NCBI GenBank assembly: GCA_047601745.1
Contig: JASGIS010000001.1
Span: 5,022,001-5,086,000, forward strand
DNA: 64,000 nucleotides
Source of the DNA: JAKPAM01 sp047601745
Lineage (GTDB): Bacteria; Pseudomonadota; Gammaproteobacteria; Burkholderiales; Burkholderiaceae_E
Direction of reading: 5' to 3'
Every line of letters begins with the position of its first letter. Positions within the stretch are counted from its first letter, which is position 1. The position numbers were made by a program, and so were the translations under genes. The notes under the pieces are model-generated. The model was not told where the DNA came from. It saw only the letters and a list, made by a program, of their open reading frames with translations, and did not search any database. Positions 17,135-24,569 of the stretch are shown one piece after another.

Positions 17135-18375
17135 GGTTGCGATTCTCCGTACAAGGTCATCCGCCGCACGCCGAACGCGACGACCAGCAGCCCCAGACCG
17201 CCCGCCAGCCAAGCAGCGGCGAACGCCTGCTCATAACCCAGCGCCTGGCCCAGTCCGCCGATCACGCTGGCCGCCGCCGCGTTGGCGAGGTTCTCGCCGC
17301 ATTGCATCGCAGTGAAATCCGTGCCCGGCGCATCGGGCGAGGCCCAATTCATGAACAGCGCCCAGATCGCGACGAACATCGCGCCCTCGAACACCGCCTG
17401 GCCGCACAGGGCCAGGTAGTACGCCCAGACGGCGTGCACCGCCGCCGTTTCCAGCCCCCACGCCGTACCCAATGCCAGCGTCGCCATCGCGTAAGCGGCC
17501 AGCACGGCCCGGCGGCTGCCGAGGCGGCGCGCCATCGGCATGCCCAGCACGATGCCTCCGGATGCGGTAGCCAGCATCATGGCGATCTGCAAGCGCCCGA
17601 TGCCGTCCGCCCCCAGCCCTCGATCCACCAGCCAGGGCTGGATCAGCGTACCCACCGCGCTGCTGGGAAACTTGAACGACAACGCGATCAGCAGCGCCCA
17701 GCCCAGGTCGCGGTGACGCAGCAGATCGCGCAGCCGCACGCCGGCGCGCGAGGCCGCAGCCGGCACGCCAGCCTGCCAGCCCTTGTCGAGCCACAGCAGC
17801 AGGCCCAGCAGCGCCATCCCCGCCGCCAGCAATCCGACCATGGCATGCCAACCCCAATGGCTGTGCGCGATCAGCAGTCCGCCGCCTCCAAGCAGCATGC
17901 CGACGATGAATCCCGCGATCTGGATGGCATTGGCCACGCCCGCGGCCCGTCCCTGCATGCGCGCGACCGCATAGGCATTGGTGGCGATGTCCTGCGTGGC
18001 GCTGAGCGTGTTCAGCAGCACGATCAGCCCTACCGCCGCCCCCAGATGCGTAGCCGGCGGCACCGCCAGCAATGCCAGGCACCCCAGTACGGCAAGCGCC
18101 TGGTTCGCGAAGACGACCCGCGCATGCCCGCGGCGGATGCACGCGTCGTCGACGAAGCCGGCCCAAAGGAACTTGAACGCCCACGGCAGGATCGCGAAGC
18201 CGACCAGACCGACCTGGGCGACGCTGTAGCCGCCTTCGCGGATCAGCGTCGCCAGTCCGTAGAAAGCGAAACCTGCCGGCAAGCCTTGCGACACGTACAT
18301 CAGCCCCAGCGCGCGGTATTCGCTGGCGCGCGCCTGCGCGCCCGTCGAACGGACCGTGCGGGCATCAGAAGTCAT
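17131..18375 (-). CDS. MFS siderophore permease, RhtX/FptX/YbtX-like
   Basis: This 414-aa protein has about twelve membrane segments and the AmpG-like MFS architecture of the RhtX/FptX group, which moves ferri-siderophores across the inner membrane. Recognisable segments are SQGLPAGFAFYGLATLIREGGY near residue 30, LPWAFKFLWAGFVDD near 65, and a second half with MARRLGSRR. Its start overlaps the 3' end of the TonB receptor gene by 11 bases, and its stop overlaps the next ABC gene by four bases. Having both an MFS permease and an ABC pair in one operon gives two possible inner-membrane routes. The substrate is inferred from the operon only. Confidence 0.85.
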   Translation of the reverse strand: MTSDARTVRSTGAQARASEYRALGLMYVSQGLPAGFAFYGLATLIREGGYSVAQVGLVGFAILPWAFKFLWAGFVDDACIRRGHARVVFANQALAVLGCLALLAVPPATHLGAAVGLIVLLNTLSATQDIATNAYAVARMQGRAAGVANAIQIAGFIVGMLLGGGGLLIAHSHWGWHAMVGLLAAGMALLGLLLWLDKGWQAGVPAAASRAGVRLRDLLRHRDLGWALLIALSFKFPSSAVGTLIQPWLVDRGLGADGIGRLQIAMMLATASGGIVLGMPMARRLGSRRAVLAAYAMATLALGTAWGLETAAVHAVWAYYLALCGQAVFEGAMFVAIWALFMNWASPDAPGTDFTAMQCGENLANAAAASVIGGLGQALGYEQAFAAAWLAGGLGLLVVAFGVRRMTLYGESQP

Positions 18376-20401
18376 GAGCCACCCGGATGCCGATCGTGCG
18401 CGGCGCGCCGAGCTGCGACAACGCGCCGCCCATGCCGTCGCCGATGACGCGCGTCAGATACCTGGCATTGCCGAGGTTCCTGCCGTACAGGCCCACCGTC
18501 CAACCCTTCGCGTACCAGGACGCGTGCGCATCCACCAACGTGTAGGCCGGATCGGCCTGGTACGCGGTCGGCACGTGGACCTTGCCGATCCGGCGCACCG
18601 ACAGGCCCAGCTCCCAGTCCTGCGCCGGACGCCAGTCGACGGACAGGCCGAAGCTGTCACGCGGCGTCGCCGCGAACTGTCGTCCCGCATAGTCGGTGCC
18701 ACCGCGTACGTATTCGTCGTAGACCGCCTTGACGTAACCCGCGAATACGCCCAGCCGCAGCATGCGCGCGGGCCTGAGCGAAGCGTTCAGCTCGATGCCC
18801 TGGACGTGCGAACGGCCGGCGTTATCCGTCATCGTCGCCCCGCCCAACCCTTCGACGACCACCTGCTGATCGCGCAGGCGCGTGTGGAAAGCGACGGCGC
18901 CGACGCTCCATCGATCATCGGCGCCGCGCGCGCGATAACCGATCTCGACATGATTGGCATACTCGGGCGCGTAGAGATCGCCCGCCGCCACCGCCTGGGT
19001 CGCGTAGACGTTGAAGCCCGCCGCCTTGTAGCCCCGCGACAGCCGGACCCATGCGAACTGCCGGTCGTCCGGACGGTATTCGAGCGTGAGCTGCGGCAGC
19101 CACACGTCATGGTCGGTGTTCCGCCGCACGTTCTCGACGGTGCCATTCTGATCGCCGCTCCAGACCAGTGCGCGGCGATCTCGGGTCAGGCGCAGCCCGG
19201 CCGCCAGCCGCCAGCGCCGCGCGAAACGCCAACCCGCTTCGCCGAACACCGCCAGCGTGGTCGCATCGACCTGCGACGAAGTGGCGCTGCGAAAATACGG
19301 CGCGTAGTCGTACAGGTAGGGCCGGTTCATGTCGGTGCGCGCCAGGTGAAAACCCGCCATCCAGTCGAACGGGCTCGAGGCACTCGCGTGGCGCTGCACG
19401 CGCGCCTCCGCGTGGTAGCCCTTCAGATCGAGGTCGTAGCCGTTGGTCGCGCCCAGCAATGTGGTCGGCGTCCAGTAGCTCCATTGCGCGTGGCTGGCGC
19501 CCGCCGTCACGGTCAGGCGCGTGTCGGCATCGAGCGGACGTGTGTACTCGCCGCTGAACAACGTGTAGCCGATGTCGTTGGTCCCCGCGTCGCCCTCCAC
19601 GGATTCGCGCCGGTCCAGATGGTCGCGCCTCAGGAACAGATCGTTGCGGCCATTGCGGTCGAGGTGATGCAGGCTCAGACGCAGTTCGCCGCCCGCGTCG
19701 TCGCGATGCAGCAGCTTGAGCCGTGCGAAATTGCTGCTCCAGCCGGCCGTGTCGTCACGCCCCAGCCGGATGTTGTCGACGTAGCCGTCGCCCCGATCCC
19801 GCCCGAGCGTGACGCGCACGGCCGTCGAAGCGGATAGCGGCAGGTCCAGCCCGACTCCGGCCCGCCGGCGACCGTAAGAGCCGTAGTCGAACTGCGCCGA
19901 GCCGCCGAACACGAATCCCGGATCGCGGCTGCGCAGCGCGATCAGGCCGCCCATGTTGCCCTGCCCGTGCAGCAGGTTCTGCGGACCGCGCAGCACCTCG
20001 ACGTGGTCCAGGTCGAACAGGTTACCCGCGAAGCTGGTCAGCGGCAGCGGCACGCCATCGATCTGCACGCCGACGCTGGCGACGTCCGATTCCTCGTCGC
20101 CATTACCCATGCCGCGGATCACGATCGTGCCCGGTCCGCCCGAGAAATCGGAGAAATAGACGTTGGGCAACTGCTGGGCCACTTCGTCCAGATACTGCAG
20201 GCCCTCGCGTTCGATGGTGTTTCCATCGACCACGTCGACGCTGGCCGGCGTATCGAACGCCTTGGCGCCCTGCTTGGTGGCGGTCACGACGACGTCGGAC
20301 AACGACGCGGCTTCGGATTCGGCGGCGCCTGCCGGTCCCGCCGCCGACAGGCAGAGCAGCAGTGGAACGGCGAGAACGGGACGAGGCATCGATGAGTTCA
20401 T
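18365..20401 (-). CDS. TonB-dependent siderophore receptor, FyuA-like
   Basis: This 678-aa outer-membrane receptor has a signal peptide ending near AGPAGAAES and a TonB box-like SLSDVVVTAT. The plug domain contains TIVIRGMGNGDE and VEVLRGPQNLLHGQGNMGG, and is followed by a 22-strand barrel ending in the aromatic residue of VAHDF. No STN signalling domain is present, so control is probably through the divergent AraC gene and Fur rather than a sigma/anti-sigma pair. The overall plug pattern resembles FyuA-type receptors. It is the first gene of an operon with an MFS permease and two ABC half-transporters. A second ATG at 20389 would shorten the signal peptide by four residues. Confidence 0.9.
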   Translation of the reverse strand: MNSSMPRPVLAVPLLLCLSAAGPAGAAESEAASLSDVVVTATKQGAKAFDTPASVDVVDGNTIEREGLQYLDEVAQQLPNVYFSDFSGGPGTIVIRGMGNGDEESDVASVGVQIDGVPLPLTSFAGNLFDLDHVEVLRGPQNLLHGQGNMGGLIALRSRDPGFVFGGSAQFDYGSYGRRRAGVGLDLPLSASTAVRVTLGRDRGDGYVDNIRLGRDDTAGWSSNFARLKLLHRDDAGGELRLSLHHLDRNGRNDLFLRRDHLDRRESVEGDAGTNDIGYTLFSGEYTRPLDADTRLTVTAGASHAQWSYWTPTTLLGATNGYDLDLKGYHAEARVQRHASASSPFDWMAGFHLARTDMNRPYLYDYAPYFRSATSSQVDATTLAVFGEAGWRFARRWRLAAGLRLTRDRRALVWSGDQNGTVENVRRNTDHDVWLPQLTLEYRPDDRQFAWVRLSRGYKAAGFNVYATQAVAAGDLYAPEYANHVEIGYRARGADDRWSVGAVAFHTRLRDQQVVVEGLGGATMTDNAGRSHVQGIELNASLRPARMLRLGVFAGYVKAVYDEYVRGGTDYAGRQFAATPRDSFGLSVDWRPAQDWELGLSVRRIGKVHVPTAYQADPAYTLVDAHASWYAKGWTVGLYGRNLGNARYLTRVIGDGMGGALSQLGAPRTIGIRVAHDF

Positions 20402-20433
20402 GGCTATCTGTGCAAGGGTTCCGGATAACCATT

Positions 20434-20452
20434 GATAATGAATATCGTTTAC
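20434..20452. promoter_or_regulatory. Fur-box-like sequence between divergent receptor and AraC genes
   Basis: The 19-mer matches the GATAATGATAATCATTATC-type Fur consensus at 14 of 19 positions. It sits 33 bp upstream of the receptor start and 55 bp upstream of the AraC gene, so Fur could silence both when iron is plentiful. Confidence 0.7.
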
Positions 20453-20506
20453 TCGCGGACTTGCCCCTCGATCGAAAATTCCTGCCCGGATCGGAAATAA
20501 ATTCGC

Positions 20507-21433
20507 ATGTCTTCGCTGCCGTACTTCGACCTGGCCGACTACCTGCCGGCCGTCCCCGGCTCCACCGAGGCCTGGTCCGACCTGCCCTGGGATGGCGGCA
20601 GCCACACCACGGCCTACGGCCTGAGCGCATCGGCGAGCCGGTCCTACTATCCGGAGCAGACGCCGTTGCTGATGGGCGACTCGCTGCACCGGATGTACCT
20701 GTCGGTCTGGCTGCGCGACGGCGTGCAGGTCGGCGCGGGCAGCCGCGCGATTCAGATCAACAGGCATGACGTCGCCACGTTCCTGAACACCGACGATCCG
20801 ATCCTGGCCCATTTCGGGGGCGACAACCACCACGTCGTCCTGACCCTGCGGCCCGAGTTGCTGCACGAGCTGGCGACGGCGCAGGCCGAGCCTTTCCTGG
20901 CCGGTCTGCGCCGCGCCGGACGCGTCACGACCGGGGCCGGCCACGCTCGCGTGCTGCGCGCCGCACACGAACTCGAGGCCGTGCTGCTGGACGCCGGCAG
21001 CAGCGCGCTGCTGCGCGAAGCCAAGAGCCTGGAACTGCTGGCGCTGATGCTGCAGACGGGCTCCGCCGAAGCGCGGCCGGACATGCCGACCGGTCGGCAA
21101 TTGGCGCGGCTGCGGCAGGCGCGCGAGTTGCTGCTCCAGGATCTGACCCGCCCGCCGACCATCGACGAGCTGGCCCGCGCCTGCGGGCTGAATACGTTCG
21201 CGCTCAAGCAAGGCTTCAAGCGCCTGTTCGGCCTGTCGGTCCACACGCTGTACCAGCAAGAGCGCATGCGCCACGCGTGGCACCTGATCGAATCGGGCCA
21301 GGCGCAGGCGGCCGAGGCCGGCAGGCTGGTCGGCTACCGCAACGCCAGCCATTTCAGCGACGCGTTCCGCAAGGCCTTCGGCGTGCTGCCGGGCCAGCTC
21401 AAGCGGCGAACCGCGGTGGCCTTCCGACGCTAG
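20507..21433 (+). CDS. AraC-family regulator, PchR/YbtA-like
   Basis: This 308-aa protein has an N-terminal effector-sensing part (about residues 1-200) and a C-terminal AraC double HTH from about 205. The first helix pair is in TIDELARACGLNTFALKQGFKRLFG and the second in GRLVGYRNASHFSDAFRKAFG. It is transcribed away from the FyuA-like receptor operon with a Fur box in between, the same layout as ybtA and pchR. In those cases the ferri-siderophore activates the regulator, which then turns on the uptake genes. The same logic is inferred here. Its stop codon is one base from the convergent end of the FecE-like ATPase gene. Confidence 0.87.
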   Translation: MSSLPYFDLADYLPAVPGSTEAWSDLPWDGGSHTTAYGLSASASRSYYPEQTPLLMGDSLHRMYLSVWLRDGVQVGAGSRAIQINRHDVATFLNTDDPILAHFGGDNHHVVLTLRPELLHELATAQAEPFLAGLRRAGRVTTGAGHARVLRAAHELEAVLLDAGSSALLREAKSLELLALMLQTGSAEARPDMPTGRQLARLRQARELLLQDLTRPPTIDELARACGLNTFALKQGFKRLFGLSVHTLYQQERMRHAWHLIESGQAQAAEAGRLVGYRNASHFSDAFRKAFGVLPGQLKRRTAVAFRR

Positions 21434-21434
21434 T

Positions 21435-22319
21435 TCAACCATCGCGGGCGCCGCGTGAACCGGGCTCGTTCGCCGGCCGGTCCGCTGGTCCGCCCGCTGA
21501 TCCGCCCGCTGGCCCGCCCGCCGGTCCGTCCACCACCACGACCGGGCGCCCGCGCACGGTTTCGACGCTGCCGCGAACGCCATAGACCCGCGCCAACAGC
21601 GCGCCGTCGATCACCCGCCCGGGAGCACCGGCCGCGGCCAGTGCTCCCTGGTGCAGCACCAGCACCTGGTCGGCATGGCCGAGGGCCAGCGGCACGTCGT
21701 GCAGCGTGATCAGCGTGACGAGCCCGCGCTCGCGCGTCTCGCGCACCACGACATCGATGACCTGGAGCTGATGGGACAGGTCCAGCGCGCTGGTCGGCTC
21801 GTCGAGCAGCAGCACACGTGGCCGACGCACCAACGCCTGCGCCAACCCCAACAGTTGCCGCTGCCCGCCGGAAAGGCTCTGCACGCCACGGTCGGCCAGC
21901 CGCGCCAGCCCCAGTTGTCCGAGCGTATCGCGCACGGCACTCAGCGTGCCGGCATCCACGATCAGTCCCGATCCGCCGGCGCCGGACGAGCCAGCCATCG
22001 CCGCGGCCAGCACCGCCTCGAAGACACCCAGGCGCGACCGCGCGGGCAGGCTCTGCGGCAGATAGGTGATACGCCGCGCGCGTTCGCGCGGCGACGATCG
22101 CATCAGGTCGCAGCCGTCCAGCACGATCTCGCCTCGCGCGGCCTGCAGGCCCGCCAGGCCGCGCATCAGCGTGCTCTTGCCGGCGCCGTTCGGCCCGAGC
22201 ACGGCGGTGACGGTGCCCGACGCCAACGGCGGCAGAGTCAGCCGCGTGAAGACCGGCGTCGAACCGTGACGCATCGCGAGACCGCTGACGCGCAACCCAT
22301 CGCAAACCGCTGCCGTCAC
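21435..22319 (-). CDS. Iron-siderophore ABC transporter ATPase (FecE/FepC-like)
   Basis: This 294-aa ATPase has Walker A GPNGAGKST, signature LSGGQRQL, Walker B VLLLDEPT and the switch His in LITLHDV. It belongs to the FecE/FepC/BtuD importer group. The start is a GTG that overlaps the stop of the FecCD permease gene by four bases. The C-terminus carries an unusual Pro/Ala/Gly-rich tail of about 25 residues encoded by a 12-bp tandem repeat. The normal fold ends just before it. It is the last gene of the receptor-binding protein-permease-ATPase operon and energises transport of the ligand delivered by the protein at 23383-24534. Confidence 0.9.
   Translation of the reverse strand: MTAAVCDGLRVSGLAMRHGSTPVFTRLTLPPLASGTVTAVLGPNGAGKSTLMRGLAGLQAARGEIVLDGCDLMRSSPRERARRITYLPQSLPARSRLGVFEAVLAAAMAGSSGAGGSGLIVDAGTLSAVRDTLGQLGLARLADRGVQSLSGGQRQLLGLAQALVRRPRVLLLDEPTSALDLSHQLQVIDVVVRETRERGLVTLITLHDVPLALGHADQVLVLHQGALAAAGAPGRVIDGALLARVYGVRGSVETVRGRPVVVVDGPAGGPAGGSAGGPADRPANEPGSRGARDG
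21475..21534. repeat. Five copies of a 12-bp imperfect tandem repeat in the ATPase 3' end
   Basis: Representative units are GGTCCGCCCGCT, GATCCGCCCGCT and GGCCCGCCCGCC. They lie in the coding region of the minus-strand ATPase gene and encode four-residue PAGG/SAGG-like repeats at its C-terminus. Confidence 0.75.
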
Positions 22320-23386
22320 CGTCGCGCCTCGCGCGTGCGCAATACGATCGCCATGAAGAACGGAATGCCGACCAGCGCCGTCACGATGCCGACCGGAATC
22401 AGCACGCCGTCGATCAGGTTCTTGCCGGCGACCGACGCCAGCGACAGCACCAGCGCCCCCGCCAACGCCGAAGCGGGCAGCATCAGCCGATGATCGTCGC
22501 CGACCAGCATTCGCGCGATATGGGGGGCCACCAGCCCGATGAAACCCACCACTCCGACGAAGGACACCGACAGGCCCGCCAGCAGGCTGATGCGCAACAG
22601 CGAGAACCAGCGCAGACGTTCGACGTCCACGCCGAAACCGCGCGCCCGCTCTTCGCCCAGCGTCAGCGCCGTCATCGCCCAGCTCTGGCGCAGCGAAGCG
22701 GGCAGCAGCAGCGCCAGCACCACTGCCAGCACGGCGAGCTTGCCCCAGGACGAGCGCGCCAGGCTGCCCAGCGACCAGAACACCAATTGCTGCAGGCTGT
22801 CCTGGCTGGCGACGAACTGCAGCAACGCCACCAGCGCGTTGAAACTGAACACCAGCGCGATGCCGAACAGCACCAGGCTTTCCACGCCCAGGCCCCGCCA
22901 GCGCACCAGCAGGTACAGCAGCGCCACCGACAGCAACGCGAACACGAACGCGTTGACCGAGGCCAGGTACTGCGCGGGCACGCCGGGGATGCCCCAATCC
23001 AGCACGATCGCCAGCGCCGCCCCGAACGACGCCGCAGCCGAGATGCCCAACGTGAACGGGCTGGCCAGCGGATTGGCCAGCACCGTCTGCATTTCCGCGC
23101 CGGCGCAGGCCAGCGCCGCCCCCACCAGCACGGCCATCAACGCATAAGGCAGGCGCACGTTCCAGACGATGACGACCTCGGTGCGCGGTACGCTGTCCGG
23201 CTGCGCCAGCACCTGCCACAGCCGGGCCGGACCGATGCCGGACGGACCGGTGGCCACGTCGAGTGCCAGCGACAGGCAAACGGCCAGCGCCAGCCCGACG
23301 ACGATGGCCGCGCGTCGCGCCTGTCGCTGCCGATAGCGCGACTCGGACGCCGCCGGTGGAGCGACCGCCTCGATCCCGTCGATCAT
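22316..23386 (-). CDS. FecCD-family siderophore permease
   Basis: This 356-aa permease has about ten membrane helices and the BtuC/FecCD signature segments: LPYALMAVLVGAALACAGAEMQ near residue 80, NPLASPFTLGISAAASFGAAL, the coupling region near GEERARGFGVDVERL, and GFIGLVAPHIARMLVGDDHR. Only one permease gene is present, so it would act as a homodimer. It overlaps the binding-protein gene upstream and the ATPase gene downstream by four bases each. It should move an iron-chelate from the periplasm to the cytoplasm. Confidence 0.92.
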   Translation of the reverse strand: MIDGIEAVAPPAASESRYRQRQARRAAIVVGLALAVCLSLALDVATGPSGIGPARLWQVLAQPDSVPRTEVVIVWNVRLPYALMAVLVGAALACAGAEMQTVLANPLASPFTLGISAAASFGAALAIVLDWGIPGVPAQYLASVNAFVFALLSVALLYLLVRWRGLGVESLVLFGIALVFSFNALVALLQFVASQDSLQQLVFWSLGSLARSSWGKLAVLAVVLALLLPASLRQSWAMTALTLGEERARGFGVDVERLRWFSLLRISLLAGLSVSFVGVVGFIGLVAPHIARMLVGDDHRLMLPASALAGALVLSLASVAGKNLIDGVLIPVGIVTALVGIPFFMAIVLRTREARR

Positions 23387-24534
23387 GGCTGAAGATCGGT
23401 GAACAGCACGCCCTGCTGAGGGATCGGCATGAAGCGCCGGTACAGCTCGGCGCGGGTCCGCGCCGGATCCAGATCCGGGAACAGGTCCGGATGCAGCCAT
23501 CCGGCAAGCGCCTGCACGGCGACCAGGTGCTCGGGCGAGTCGTAGAACACGTGCCACAGTCCATGCACGCGGCCGGTCCTCACGGCGGTCAACGCCGCGG
23601 TCTCGGGCCGGTCGGCGACGGCGCGCAGGCTGCTGGCGGCCTGCCGCGCCGTCGCCTCATAACCCAGCGTGACGCCGCCCTGCCCGGCAGCGAACACGCC
23701 GGTGGCGACGTAGACATCCGGATCGCGCGCCAGGATGTACTCGGGATTGAGCCTGCCGATAGGGCCGGGAATCCGGCCCGCGCCGATGTTCTCGCCGCCG
23801 GCCGCAACGATCATCTCTCCGAAGTTGCCGGTGCCCGGCGAACCGCAGCATTCCTGCAAGCCGGCCAGCATGTCGATGAAGACCGTCGGACGTTCGAAGC
23901 CGGGCTCGGCGGCCCGCGCCTCGATGCGCCGGGTCACGCGCTGCATCTGCTCCTCGTAGAAGCGGATGTATTCCTCGGCGCGCTCGGCCCGACCGAGCAC
24001 CTGTCCCATGATGCGGATGCTCGGCACCGTCCAGCGAAGCGGATGGCTGTTGAAGTCCACGAACACCACGGGAACGCCGGCCGCCTGCAACTGGCGGACG
24101 ACCTCGCTGTGCGGGCCGGGACCGTGACCGCCCGAGACGGACATGAAGGCCACGTCGGGACGCAGCGCCAGCGCCTTTTCGACGCTGAAGGTCTCGGGTG
24201 AGGTACCGCCCACCAGCGGCACCTGGTCCGCCTTGGCGAAGACCCTGGCGAACGCCGCGTAGCCCTGACGATCGAGTCCGCGAAAGTCTCCTTGCCAGCC
24301 GACGATGCGGTCGAAGGTTCCGGCGCCTTCCAGCAGCGCGATCGAGTAGATCAGGCGGCCCTCGCCGAGCAGCACGCGCTCGACCCGGTCGGGCACCTGC
24401 ACGACGCGGCCCGCCGCGTCCCGGACCGTGAGCGCCCGCGCCGGCGCCGGACAGACGAGGACCGCGACCAGTGCGAGGTCCAGCACGAGGCGCGAGAACC
24501 ACGAACGGCAGCGATGAAACGATGATGTCTTCAT
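23383..24534 (-). CDS. Iron-siderophore periplasmic binding protein
   Basis: This 383-aa cluster A-II (FepB/BtuF-type) binding protein has a signal peptide (LVLDLALVAVLVCPAPARA) and two lobes. The first lobe begins with VRDAAGRVVQVPDRVERVLL, and the hinge and second lobe include PTVFIDMLAG and ENIGAGRIPGPIGRLNPEYIL. No lipobox is present, so it is soluble. The ATG at 24534 lies 35 bp after the stop of the TonB receptor gene, consistent with one operon running receptor, binding protein, permease and ATPase. A Cys-Cys pair (QECCGSPGTGN) in the ligand-facing region is unusual and may form a disulfide. Confidence 0.9.
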   Translation of the reverse strand: MKTSSFHRCRSWFSRLVLDLALVAVLVCPAPARALTVRDAAGRVVQVPDRVERVLLGEGRLIYSIALLEGAGTFDRIVGWQGDFRGLDRQGYAAFARVFAKADQVPLVGGTSPETFSVEKALALRPDVAFMSVSGGHGPGPHSEVVRQLQAAGVPVVFVDFNSHPLRWTVPSIRIMGQVLGRAERAEEYIRFYEEQMQRVTRRIEARAAEPGFERPTVFIDMLAGLQECCGSPGTGNFGEMIVAAGGENIGAGRIPGPIGRLNPEYILARDPDVYVATGVFAAGQGGVTLGYEATARQAASSLRAVADRPETAALTAVRTGRVHGLWHVFYDSPEHLVAVQALAGWLHPDLFPDLDPARTRAELYRRFMPIPQQGVLFTDLQP

Positions 24535-24569
24535 GATGGCGAATCCACGCACCGGGCGCGGCCGATCGT

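Noticed and set aside
15149..17236. Long plus-strand frame opposite the ABC half-transporter, rich in His/Gln/Arg
   Set aside because: Composition is typical of antisense translation of a GC-rich transporter gene. There is no RBS and no motif.
21435..23564. Single long minus-strand frame that would merge the ATPase with upstream sequence
   Set aside because: Only the part after the GTG at 22319 is ATPase. The rest is a shadow of the FecCD permease gene, which has its own better-supported frame.
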